From Gammaproteobacteria bacterium (GTDB lineage: Bacteria > Pseudomonadota > Gammaproteobacteria > Steroidobacterales > Steroidobacteraceae), in NCBI GenBank assembly GCA_003162555.1, contig PMNQ01000226.1:1-8132 (forward strand): 8,132 nt of DNA, written 5' to 3'. Below, piece after piece: positions 1-7,449 of this stretch (positions are counted from its first letter, which is position 1; each line of letters begins with the position of its first letter). A program made the position numbers and the translations under genes. Below the pieces are notes generated by a model, which did no database searches, was not told the origin of the DNA, and saw only the letters and a list, made by a program, of their open reading frames with translations.

Positions 1-1426
1 CCCCGGCCATCCCCTTGCCGATGTGAAAGCGCACCATTTCATGGCGACTCGCAGCGACCAGCGCCGCAGTGAGTTGCTTCTGGCGGCTCTTGTCGAGCAG
101 CGATGCGGGCAGCCAAAGCGAATCGTAGCCGTAGAGGAATGCGCCGCACTCGCCTTCATTGCCTCGATTCCACACATGGTGCCTGGGAACGCCATCGCGT
201 GGGTCGTGCTTGAGCCAAGGATTCGAAGGATCCCATTGGCTGCGCGCGTCACGAGCGTCTGACCACAAAGGGGATGTCACGGTGAAATCCTGCGGCCGCT
301 CCTTCACCCATTCAAAGAACGGTCGCCAGGTGTCAGCCACCTGTGCACTGTCGAGTCCCTCGCATGCCATATCGAACTCGAGAGTGTTGTCCGGCTGAAA
401 GTGGACTGTTTCCCCCCAATGCGGGTTGAAGAGCTTCTCGCTGTAGAAGTCGATGAAGCGCCCGATCAGCTGCGCGAAAGCCGCGTCGGACCGCGCCTTG
501 ATCTTTCCACCGGCACTCCCGAAATTCTTCGGTAGCTCATGGGTTCTTAGAGTCAGCCGCGTCACGACGCCGTAGGTTCCGCCGCCGCCACCCTTCAGGG
601 CCCAAAAGAGGTCGGGCTCCATGCACTCATTTACCACTCGTACACGGCCGTCAGCAGTGACGATTTCCGCTTCGAGTAGTCCTGCTGCCGCGGTGCCGAA
701 GCGCTTCGAATACGAACCGAATCCTCCGCCGAGGACCAGGCCGGCGACGCCCACTGTCATACAGCCGCCGCCTTGAACGTAGCGGCCGCCCTGCGTCGTT
801 ACCGGATCGTAAAGATCTATCCATACCGCGCCCGCTTCAGCACTGACTGCGGGAACCGGTGCGATGCGGCCCGCGCAGCCTTGCCCCACGAAAGCATCGT
901 GCAGTGTTACTTTGTTCATCGCACGCGTCCAGATGAGGAGCGAGTCAGGAGCATTCGATGTGCCGTAGTAGCTGTGCGCACCGCCCTTGACGACGAGCCG
1001 CAGATTATTTTCCCGGGCGAAGTTGACGCCTGCGACGACATCGGCAGTGTTTCGCGCTTTGATCGCATAGGCGCTCGGTGCCGGTGTCCACCCATCGAGC
1101 AATCCCGAAATCTGCGTGCCGGCAGCCTGGTCGCCAAGCCAATACGGGTTCTTGACGTACCTGGTGGCCTCGCGACAGGCGGTGCCATCGGGTTCCGTTG
1201 CGCACGAATCGAACATCGCCCGCACTTCGATCAGATTGCCTTCAACAGTCTCTCGCAGCTTTGCCCAACTCGCCGCGCCGGGCCATGACGGATCAGAGGG
1301 TCTCGCGCGCCGAAGTGCCCGCGGTACGCTTGCCTTTGCAGCCTTCGTGGACTCGGCCAGAAAGGCGAAGCCACTGGACAGAAGTGGCAACGTGGCAATG
1401 GTATGTACCAGGTTCCTTCTCTTCAT
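1..1426 (-). CDS. Berberine-bridge-type FAD-linked oxidoreductase, exported (partial, C-terminus off the left edge)
   Basis: Read on the minus strand from ATG at 1426, this frame is open for 475 codons and runs off the left edge, so the C-terminus is missing. Seen: a basic start MKRRNL followed by a hydrophobic stretch to about residue 24, a possible Tat-type signal, which suits a cofactor-loaded enzyme. An FAD-binding (PCMH-type) domain follows at about 115-300. KGGAHSYYG carries His151 and GGGCMTVGVAG carries Cys222; in the berberine bridge enzyme family the matching His and Cys bind FAD through 8-alpha and 6 positions. GGGFG, a GLLEAEIVTADG segment, DLFWALKGGGGGTYGVVT (about 272-289) complete the family pattern. 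The C-terminal BBE domain should lie mostly beyond position 1. The start is supported by GGAG at 1436-1433, six bases upstream. Family members oxidise alcohols, sugars or secondary metabolites with oxygen or another acceptor; the substrate here is unknown. Confidence 0.92.
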   Translation of the reverse strand, partial: MKRRNLVHTIATLPLLSSGFAFLAESTKAAKASVPRALRRARPSDPSWPGAASWAKLRETVEGNLIEVRAMFDSCATEPDGTACREATRYVKNPYWLGDQAAGTQISGLLDGWTPAPSAYAIKARNTADVVAGVNFARENNLRLVVKGGAHSYYGTSNAPDSLLIWTRAMNKVTLHDAFVGQGCAGRIAPVPAVSAEAGAVWIDLYDPVTTQGGRYVQGGGCMTVGVAGLVLGGGFGSYSKRFGTAAAGLLEAEIVTADGRVRVVNECMEPDLFWALKGGGGGTYGVVTRLTLRTHELPKNFGSAGGKIKARSDAAFAQLIGRFIDFYSEKLFNPHWGETVHFQPDNTLEFDMACEGLDSAQVADTWRPFFEWVKERPQDFTVTSPLWSDARDARSQWDPSNPWLKHDPRDGVPRHHVWNRGNEGECGAFLYGYDSLWLPASLLDKSRQKQLTAALVAASRHEMVRFHIGKGMAG

Positions 1427-1552
1427 CAGTCGCTCCGAAAAAAGGCTCGCCGCCGCGCGCCAGCGAATTCAGATGGCATTGTGTCTGCTTTCAGGCTTCT
1501 CCGGCTAACGCCTTGCGTCCGTGCCATTCTCGACCAAGGCCTCAATTTTGAA

Positions 1553-1597
1553 TGGTGGCCAGGGGTGGAATTGAACCACCGACACGCGGATTTTCAG
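1553..1597 (-). other. 3' half of tRNA-Phe gene, probable integrase attachment site
   Basis: On the minus strand this reads as the end of a tRNA: anticodon loop CTGAAAA (1597-1591, anticodon GAA, Phe), 3' anticodon stem TCCGC, variable loop GTGTC, T stem-loop GGTGG TTCAATT CCACC (fully paired, 1580-1564), acceptor strand CCTGGCC (1563-1557), discriminator A and CCA (1555-1553). The 5' half is absent: the bases before the loop do not pair with TCCGC, and no D-arm or GGCCAGG strand lies nearby. The break falls at the anticodon loop. Tyrosine integrases often use tRNA 3' ends as attB, leaving such a duplicate at the far end of the element. The undecayed T arm fits a site kept by recombination. 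With this orientation the element would lie at higher coordinates. Confidence 0.8.
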
Positions 1598-1610
1598 GCG
1601 TGGAAAACGG

Positions 1611-1641
1611 ACTTGCAGTATTATTAATCAATCACTTGCAG
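1611..1641. repeat. Direct repeat of ACTTGCAG beside the attachment site
   Basis: ACTTGCAG occurs at 1611-1618 and again at 1634-1641, a 23-base period (about two helical turns), with an AT-rich spacer. It starts 14 bases from the end of the tRNA fragment. Integrase arm-binding sites are often short direct repeats near the core, so this is a candidate; it may also be chance. Confidence 0.4.
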
Positions 1642-1668
1642 AGCTTGCCAACCCCCTGTTGCAGCCTC

Positions 1669-1690
1669 TTCCTGGCAAATTCCTGGCACA
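1669..1690. repeat. Tandem 11-base repeat TTCCTGGCAMA
   Basis: Two abutting copies, TTCCTGGCAAA (1669-1679) and TTCCTGGCACA (1680-1690), differ at one base. The unit length is about one helical turn, so a bound protein would contact the same DNA face twice. Position, about 70 bases from the tRNA fragment, suggests an arm-type integrase or accessory-factor site, by inference only. Confidence 0.45.
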
Positions 1691-1749
1691 TTCAGTCTGA
1701 GTTCGACACATTTGCGGTTCACCTCGCGTGTTCATACAACGCAAACAAG

Positions 1750-1911
1750 AACATCAGCGCCTTCGTGCTCGACAAGGGCTTGGCCACTGCTGCTGAAACG
1801 CTGGCGCGTCGCCGCGAGTTCCGACTTCCGGCCAAGCACTGTGACGCATTCGTCGCAGCGCTGGATGCGCCTGCAAAAACTCACCCGCGACTGGAGAGAT
1901 TGCTGAAGTCG
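1750..1911 (+). pseudogene. Remnant of a DUF1778 (TacA-type) antitoxin, C-terminal part
   Basis: Frame 1 encodes about 54 residues that resemble the C-terminal part of DUF1778 antitoxins: NISAFVLDKGLATAAETLA, then the REFRLPAKHCDAFVAALDAP segment and a PRLERLL ending. In the family this region follows a ribbon-helix-helix DNA-binding part and neutralises a GNAT acetyltransferase toxin (TacT type). Here the DNA-binding N-terminus (a beta strand plus first helix) is absent in all three plus-strand frames just upstream, and no start codon with a ribosome binding site precedes it. Downstream no GNAT toxin gene is present. I therefore read it as a broken fragment of a toxin-antitoxin pair carried by a mobile element. 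The family call rests on remembered family sequence, not a search. Confidence 0.65.
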
Positions 1912-2000
1912 CTCAGCGCACTTGAGCGAGTGCCTTCGGCTCAATTGATAAGCTTCACCGCGAGCATCTACTTGACGAAGACGAAACCTTGGTGGACGCC

Positions 2001-2006
2001 TATAAT
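2001..2006 (+). promoter_or_regulatory. Candidate -10 box for the TonB-dependent receptor
   Basis: A perfect TATAAT lies 46 bases upstream of the chosen receptor start, giving a short leader of about 40 bases. The -35 side is poor: TTGACG at 1972-1977 is a good match but the spacer is 23 bases, well over the usual 16-18, and nothing better sits at the normal distance. An activator or an alternative sigma factor might compensate. The site lies in the decayed antitoxin region, so the present promoter may have arisen with the junction. Confidence 0.4.
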
Positions 2007-2041
2007 TCCGGCATAACCAGGCTTCGCCTTTTATAACGTAT

Positions 2042-2047
2042 GGGGGA
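2042..2047 (+). promoter_or_regulatory. Ribosome binding site deciding the receptor start
   Basis: GGGGGA lies four bases before the ATG at 2052. The in-frame ATG at 2040 overlaps this element and has only AT-rich sequence upstream, so 2052 is the better start. Confidence 0.65.
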
Positions 2048-2051
2048 TGTG

Positions 2052-4415
2052 ATGAAAGCACTCAATAGATTTGCCGGGCGCTCTGTCATCGCCCTTTCGA
2101 TAGCCGTGGCCCTGCAGCTAGGGGTTGTGCCGAACCGCGCCTACGCGGCTGGCGCGAGTGATGCCGCACCTGAGCATGATCAGCTGGAAGAGATAGTGGT
2201 CACGGCCGAGAAGCGCACGTCCACCGTCCAGGCCACTCCCTTTTCGGTGACAGCCCTCACCGGCTCGCAGCTCACCTCCGAGGGGGTCACGGGCTTGGCT
2301 TCTTTAGCCGGTGATACCCCTGGCATCTCCATTCGAAGCTCCGGCCCCGGCCAGACGGAACTCGAAATGCGGGGACTGTCCTCCTCCGGGGGATCGTCTC
2401 CCACAGTAGGTTTCTACATTGATGATGTGCCGCTGACGCCGCCGGCCGCTGCCCTCAATGGCAAAGTAGTAGTCGATCCAGATCTTTTTGATCTGAACCG
2501 CGTCGAAGTACTAAGAGGTCCTCAGGGCACACTCTATGGCTCAGGATCCATGGGCGGCACCATCAAACTTGTCACCAATCAGCCGGACCTGCACACCCTT
2601 GGTGGTCAAGTGCATGGCATCCTTTCATCCACCAGTCAAGGCGGCCTCAATCCCGGCGGCGATGTGGCCTTCAATATGCCTCTCATCGACGACAAGCTCG
2701 CCATCCGATTGGTGGCCACCGAGAAATACACCTCAGGCTGGGTCGATCGGGCAGTGGTCAGCCCTTTTCCTCAACCGACTGATCCAGGTCCGGCCTGCGC
2801 CGGATGGAATGGCTGCGTCCGCGGCAACGTGACGGGCACACCTCCCGTTGCAGTCATCGACAATTCGAATTGGGAGCGCCTGGTGGGCGGACGCGCGAGT
2901 CTTCTTTATAAACCCACGAATAACTTGAGCATCTCGCTTCTCGCGATGGCGCAGTCCATCAGGATGGGTGGCTACAGTGAGTACGATCAGCCTTATTCCG
3001 GAGGGCAGGAATACCATTACCAACCGGCGAATGTGCCTGAGCCTTTCCATGACAATTTTCATTTGTACAACGCCACGATCGAATACAGCTTTGCCAACAT
3101 GAAGGCAACCTCAGTCACCTCCTACTGGACGCGCGAGGAATCCCAGACGCAGGACTCCACCGAAGAAGTCTTCAGCCTTTTGAATTACTACTACGGCCAG
3201 GGTTCGCTCACCGACTTCGTGCCTATCAATTTCACCGAGAAAGACACGAGCCGGCAGTTCAGTGAAGAGTTTCGACTGGCCTCCACGGGAAATTCGCCGC
3301 TGCAGTGGATTGCGGGGGTGTTCTACGCCAGTCTGCACTCGGCCTTCATTGACACCAATGAGGCTATCGCGCTCGGCAGCCTTCCGGCGTTTTCGGCCAA
3401 TAGCCCCAATGGCATTGTCTACGATGCCAACAATCCCTATAAGATCGATCAATTCGCCATCTTTGGCGAAGGCTCCTATGCGTTTGCCAATCACATCAAG
3501 GTCACGGCTGGTGCCCGATACTTTAGCTATAAGAGCCAGGTGAACGAGTGGCAGAACGGCCTGGCAGCAAACACGGGTACCGAGGAGCCGGTGACGCCCT
3601 CGTTCAGCTCGTCGGCCAACGGTGTCTCACCGAAGATCAATGTGGCGTGGGAGCCCACGGGCAACTACACCATGTATGCGCAGATTGCCAAAGGGTTTCG
3701 GCCCGGTGGCTTTAACCTGCCCCTGCCATCATCCTGCGCCGTGTCACAGGAAACCTATGATCCCGACACCTCCTGGGATTATGAAGTCGGTGAAAAGGCT
3801 CGCCTGGCGGGTGGACGTCTGACCATCAACGCCGATTACTACTACATCAAATGGAAGAACGTGCAGCAGGCAATGAATCAGGGTTGTGGCTACACGAATA
3901 CGCAAAACCTGGCAGACGCGACCAGCTCCGGCCCCGAGGTCGAGGTCAATGCCCTGCTGACGCCAGAAGTACGACTTGGCCTGGGAGGCGCCATCAACCA
4001 CACCTCCTTCTCCAGTATCAAACCCGAATTCCTGGCCTTGGCCAATAGCTCGCAGATCACAATTCCTTCGGCCATCCTCAACGTGCCGAAGTACAGCTTG
4101 ACCTCATCTTTGTCCTGGCAACATCCGCTGGAACACAACTATCGCCTCATGGTGCGCTTGAGCGACTCATGGGTTGGCTCCAGCAACGACATCAGTTTCA
4201 CGCAGACGTCACTGCCGGCATACCACTTGACGGCCCTCAGGGCGGGCGTTCATAGCGACATCTGGTCGGTGACCGCTTTCATGAATAATATTTTTGACAA
4301 GCGGGCCATGCTCTCCACCAATACAACGGCGTTTGACTGGGTGATTCCGTCACTCACTCGGGTTGCCACGAATCAACCGCGGACCATTGGAATTGAAGGG
4401 GACTATCGCTTCTAG
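2052..4415 (+). CDS. TonB-dependent outer-membrane receptor, substrate unknown
   Basis: This 787-residue protein is a full-length TonB-dependent receptor, which imports scarce substrates (iron chelates, vitamins, sugars, other organics) across the outer membrane using energy from TonB-ExbB-ExbD. Seen: a signal peptide with a hydrophobic core to about residue 26 and a likely cleavage at AYA-AG (32/33); a TonB box EEIVVTAEKR at 46-55; a plug domain to about 175, including GFYIDDVPL and VEVLRGPQGTLYGSGSMGG; then a long barrel rich in alternating aromatic residues, ending in DYRF with the terminal Phe expected for Bam-dependent insertion. There is no N-terminal extension for a surface-signalling anti-sigma domain, and no sigma/anti-sigma pair is adjacent. 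Reading starts at 2052 because of the ribosome binding site. The barrel gives no clue I can read to the ligand. It stands alone on its strand and converges on the next gene. Confidence 0.96.
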   Translation: MKALNRFAGRSVIALSIAVALQLGVVPNRAYAAGASDAAPEHDQLEEIVVTAEKRTSTVQATPFSVTALTGSQLTSEGVTGLASLAGDTPGISIRSSGPGQTELEMRGLSSSGGSSPTVGFYIDDVPLTPPAAALNGKVVVDPDLFDLNRVEVLRGPQGTLYGSGSMGGTIKLVTNQPDLHTLGGQVHGILSSTSQGGLNPGGDVAFNMPLIDDKLAIRLVATEKYTSGWVDRAVVSPFPQPTDPGPACAGWNGCVRGNVTGTPPVAVIDNSNWERLVGGRASLLYKPTNNLSISLLAMAQSIRMGGYSEYDQPYSGGQEYHYQPANVPEPFHDNFHLYNATIEYSFANMKATSVTSYWTREESQTQDSTEEVFSLLNYYYGQGSLTDFVPINFTEKDTSRQFSEEFRLASTGNSPLQWIAGVFYASLHSAFIDTNEAIALGSLPAFSANSPNGIVYDANNPYKIDQFAIFGEGSYAFANHIKVTAGARYFSYKSQVNEWQNGLAANTGTEEPVTPSFSSSANGVSPKINVAWEPTGNYTMYAQIAKGFRPGGFNLPLPSSCAVSQETYDPDTSWDYEVGEKARLAGGRLTINADYYYIKWKNVQQAMNQGCGYTNTQNLADATSSGPEVEVNALLTPEVRLGLGGAINHTSFSSIKPEFLALANSSQITIPSAILNVPKYSLTSSLSWQHPLEHNYRLMVRLSDSWVGSSNDISFTQTSLPAYHLTALRAGVHSDIWSVTAFMNNIFDKRAMLSTNTTAFDWVIPSLTRVATNQPRTIGIEGDYRF

Positions 4416-4419
4416 AACG

Positions 4420-4435
4420 ATTGCTGCGGAGCAAT
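4420..4435. terminator. Weak hairpin between convergent genes
   Basis: ATTGCT-GCGG-AGCAAT forms a six-base-pair stem with a four-base loop, starting four bases after the receptor stop and ending 14 bases before the stop of the convergent gene. It is followed on the plus strand by GTTTAAA and not by a run of T, so intrinsic termination would be weak. Its symmetry would let it serve both genes. It is the only clear hairpin in the 34-base gap. Confidence 0.4.
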
Positions 4436-4449
4436 GTTTAAAGGGGCTG

Positions 4450-7449
4450 TCAATTGCGGCCCGGATTGGCGCACCGCTGTGCACCGCCGGGTGAACGGTT
4501 CGACTCACTGTCCTGTACCCTGCATTTCGGATCTTTGCTGAGCGCGTATAGTTCCGAACCAAGCGTCGGAGTCTCTCCAACAAAGAAGAATTTCCCTCCG
4601 ACGCTCAAACGAGTCTTCGATGAGGCCACCCCAGCTTGAAAAGCTGGCTCCGGCGGAATACCAGCGACCAACGTGGTTCCCTTGCTCGTCCCATCCGTGC
4701 TCCACAGCTGCTGCCCCAGCGAAGCATCCGTTACTGAAAACACCGTGGCCCCGTCAAAAGGTTCGAACCAGATGGGATTGGAATCGCCTGTGGGATTGAT
4801 ATCTTTCAACAGGTACGTACCACGCGCAGTTCCATCCGACACCCAAGGCTCAAAGCCGCGGGTATCCGATGCGGTGAAGTACAGCTTGTTGCGAGTGACC
4901 AACGTGGCGTATCCGATGTTCGTTGGGACTTCATCAAGTTCCCGCGTACTCTCCGCCTCGCCGTGGCTAATCCAAACGTGGGTCTCATACCCGTAAGGCG
5001 GAGTTGAAGTAAACGCATAGGTTTCCACCATCAAATTGCCGTTTACGACTCCAAGCGGCGTGGCGTAGGACGAGTCCGGCCCTCGCGCGAAATCCCTGAC
5101 AAGCATTGCCCCCGGCTTGATGCGTGTCGATCTCCACAATTCATCGCCACGAATCCCGTCGTCAGCACTGAAGAACACGGCGCTTCGAAACGACGTCAGC
5201 GCTCGCGGCGAAGAGCTGGCCGGCCCTGCAGCGATATCATCCACCTGAGCGGTTCCGGCCGCGGTGCCGTCCGATTTCCACAATTCGACTCCTGACGCAC
5301 TGCGCGCCGCAAAATAAACCACGCTGCCCACGACAGTCAGATTGCACGGGCCTGAATCTCCCGGCCCAGGATTGATGTCAGCGACTTGATGCGTGCCATT
5401 CCTCGTGCCGTCGCTGCTCCACAATTCCAGACCCGACTGGCCGTCCGTTGCTGCAAAGTAAGCCTTCCCTCCCATGGTGACCGACGCATCCTGCATGCAA
5501 TCGGGCGGAAAGTAGTACGGGGGCAACGGGGGTGCCTGCGGCTCCAGAGTGGCGACCAGCTGCGGATTAGTGGTGCCCTTTACCAGGCGCATCAGGTGTG
5601 ACGTGTTGGTCGCATCGGTCGCGAGGAACAGGAGCGTCCCGTTGAGAACAATCAGATGATTCGGATTCGAGCTGCCCGAACCCGGGTTGATATCAGCAAG
5701 AAGTCGCGTTCCCGCGGGTAGTCCATCGGACAACCACAGCTCGCGGCCATGTACGCCATCATCGGCTGTAAACGCCAACAGACCATTGAAGTCGGTAAAG
5801 TCCGCCGGGGAAGAGCTGTTATCAACGATCTGCGGGTAGATATCTCTGATCAATCTCGTGCCGGCCGGCGTTCCATCGCTGATCCACGGCTCATTTCCAA
5901 GAACCGGGTCACTGTTGCCGAAGTAAAGATTGCCTCGATCAAACAAGAACTCGCTTACGCTATCAATCGACAGGCCATCCATCACGAGTGAGGCGAGGCG
6001 CCCAACAGGGTCGTAAACGTACAGGGAGGTCGAGTACGTGGGCGCTGCATTGGCAAATGCAAAATACACTCGTGATCCATCGCCCACAGCTCTCGTGGTG
6101 CCTCTCTCGACTTCATCGATAGGTGGCAATCCCGAAACCAGTGCGGTCCCGGCGACAGTGCCGTCCGTTCGCCACACCGACAGTGTTGTCGAGGTGGCGC
6201 CGTCCGACATCGCAAAATAGGCCAGATTCCCGATGGTTGCTATTGGTATGGCAATCTGCGTGGGGTAAAGATCAGCAGGCATGGTGGCATTCGTGAGTGC
6301 TACGGTATTGGCTTGCGTGCCGTCGCTGCTCCACAGCTGTGGGCCGTGTACGCCGTCATCGGCAATGTAGAGCGCGCGATTGCCAAGCTGCTGGAAGACT
6401 GGACCCTGGATGGCCTCGAAACTGGCCGTGCCAGGCGTAATGGGTGCAACCCGTACAGTGCCTTCTGGGGTGCCATCCGTGCGCCACAACTCCAGCGTTG
6501 CCGGATCGGGCGCATCCACCATGGAGACAAACAGCAGCGCGCCGTTGACAACCACGGGTGGCGCTGTCTCCAGGACCTGCGGCGGTCCGAAACCCGGGAA
6601 GCCATACGGCAAGGAGATCACCGAGCCGATCGTGTCGGTCGATGTATCGATTGTCCACAGCAACGAACTGGACGTGTAGAAGATCAGATTGCCAATTTGA
6701 CGGAAGTTTCGAGCGTTGTAGGCGGCCGAATCCCCGAATGGATTGGCCACAGCGTGCGTGCCCACCACGGTTCCGTCACTGACGTAGACCTGCGCCGAAC
6801 CGAAATCGCCGTCGACTCCACTGAAATACACCTTATTACCGCTGATGATCAAATCACTTCTGAGCCCCCCATTCAGTCCTGCAAAGGTGGTCAACGCGAT
6901 GGTACCCGCGCTCGTGCCATCAGAAATGTATAGCTGGTAGTCGCCGGACCCATCGCGCGCGGCGAAGATCGCCCTGCCGCCAAGCGTTCCTTTCAACTGT
7001 GGAAAGCCGCTTTCAAGCCCTGGATCCAGGTCCGCTACCTGCCGGGTTCCTGCTGTCGTGCCGTCGGTTACCCACAATTCGATACCACTCACTCCGTCGT
7101 CCGCGACGAAGTAAGCGAGGCCACCAACTTGCAGGAAATTGATCTGCTGCGATGACGAATAAACGCCAATGCCGCCGAGTCGCTTGACCAACGTAGTGCC
7201 TGAAGCTGTGCCATCGGTTCGCCACAAGCCAGGCCCAGTCGCGTCATTGGCCCCAAAATAGACGAGGCCCTGCATGGCTCCCAACTGTTGAGGGAATGAG
7301 CTTTGCGGGATCTGCACCGCGTTGATGTCCTTCACGAGCTGCGGAAGGGCTGCTTTTGCGGGATCTGCCAACAGTGACAGGCCAACAATCAACATGCACG
7401 CACTGGCGCCGCAGAAGTTACGCCTGATGTTGTGAATGAGCTCCCTCAT
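4450..7449 (-). CDS. Secreted ELWxxDGT-repeat protein
   Basis: This 999-residue protein has a signal peptide (basic start, hydrophobic core at about 17-27, likely cleavage after AKA at 33), then is made almost wholly of a repeat of about 50 residues of the type G-x-YF-x-A-D-D-G-x-x-G-x-ELWxSDGTxxGTxLVxDIxPG. I count about 13 clear ELWxxDGT cores (for example GLWRTDGT, ELWVTDGT, EPWISDGT, ELWKSDGT, EPWVSDGT) and about five degenerate ones (LLWTIDTS, SLYVYDPV, HLMRLVKG, ELWRSTRI, HVWISHGE). This matches the NCBIfam ELWxxDGT repeat (TIGR04534). Such repeats probably fold into beta-propeller blades; their function is unknown. The C-terminus, after a last partial ELYALS, is polar with two cysteines and shows no PEP-CTERM or other sorting tail, lipobox or membrane anchor, so a soluble periplasmic or secreted protein is likely. 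The start at 7449 has AGGGAG six bases upstream; in-frame ATGs at 7464 and 7503 lack one. Confidence 0.93.
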   Translation of the reverse strand: MRELIHNIRRNFCGASACMLIVGLSLLADPAKAALPQLVKDINAVQIPQSSFPQQLGAMQGLVYFGANDATGPGLWRTDGTASGTTLVKRLGGIGVYSSSQQINFLQVGGLAYFVADDGVSGIELWVTDGTTAGTRQVADLDPGLESGFPQLKGTLGGRAIFAARDGSGDYQLYISDGTSAGTIALTTFAGLNGGLRSDLIISGNKVYFSGVDGDFGSAQVYVSDGTVVGTHAVANPFGDSAAYNARNFRQIGNLIFYTSSSLLWTIDTSTDTIGSVISLPYGFPGFGPPQVLETAPPVVVNGALLFVSMVDAPDPATLELWRTDGTPEGTVRVAPITPGTASFEAIQGPVFQQLGNRALYIADDGVHGPQLWSSDGTQANTVALTNATMPADLYPTQIAIPIATIGNLAYFAMSDGATSTTLSVWRTDGTVAGTALVSGLPPIDEVERGTTRAVGDGSRVYFAFANAAPTYSTSLYVYDPVGRLASLVMDGLSIDSVSEFLFDRGNLYFGNSDPVLGNEPWISDGTPAGTRLIRDIYPQIVDNSSSPADFTDFNGLLAFTADDGVHGRELWLSDGLPAGTRLLADINPGSGSSNPNHLIVLNGTLLFLATDATNTSHLMRLVKGTTNPQLVATLEPQAPPLPPYYFPPDCMQDASVTMGGKAYFAATDGQSGLELWSSDGTRNGTHQVADINPGPGDSGPCNLTVVGSVVYFAARSASGVELWKSDGTAAGTAQVDDIAAGPASSSPRALTSFRSAVFFSADDGIRGDELWRSTRIKPGAMLVRDFARGPDSSYATPLGVVNGNLMVETYAFTSTPPYGYETHVWISHGEAESTRELDEVPTNIGYATLVTRNKLYFTASDTRGFEPWVSDGTARGTYLLKDINPTGDSNPIWFEPFDGATVFSVTDASLGQQLWSTDGTSKGTTLVAGIPPEPAFQAGVASSKTRLSVGGKFFFVGETPTLGSELYALSKDPKCRVQDSESNRSPGGAQRCANPGRN

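Larger units (their letters stand above)
1427..2051. other. Gene-poor junction region with integration scar
   Basis: No intact gene can be supported here. From left to right it holds the 5' flank of the FAD oxidoreductase (1427-1552; no convincing -35/-10 pair seen), a tRNA-Phe 3' fragment (1553-1597), short direct repeats (1611-1690), a decayed antitoxin C-terminus (1750-1911), a further open stretch of unknown origin in frame 3 (1926-2033) and the receptor promoter and ribosome binding site. A 154-codon frame spans 1552-2016, but its first residues are simply the tRNA fragment read as protein, so it is a composite and not one gene. Confidence 0.7.

Noticed and set aside
773..1288. A 171-codon plus-strand open frame
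   Set aside because: It lies wholly antisense to the FAD oxidoreductase, whose motifs are clear, and its own product is Arg/Cys-rich without recognisable domains.
1553..1640. Interrupted tRNA-Phe with an intron in the anticodon loop
   Set aside because: No 5' half with a D-arm or a GGCCAGG acceptor strand is found at higher coordinates in the window, and no intron core structure was recognised.
1552..2016. A 154-codon open frame starting MVARGGIEPPTRGF
   Set aside because: Its first residues are the tRNA-Phe 3' fragment translated in the antisense direction, a known annotation artefact; only the later DUF1778-like part has protein character, and no ribosome binding site supports the start.
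1732..2061. A 109-codon minus-strand frame over the antitoxin remnant
   Set aside because: No ribosome binding site or recognisable domain; the sense strand shows the DUF1778 pattern instead.
6313..6933. A 206-codon plus-strand open frame inside the repeat protein gene
   Set aside because: It is antisense to well-formed ELWxxDGT repeats; the absence of stops comes from the repeat's biased codons.
4450..7449. The repeated segments as a DNA repeat or CRISPR-like array
   Set aside because: The periodicity is at protein level (about 150 bases, diverged between units) and has no identical repeats with unique spacers.
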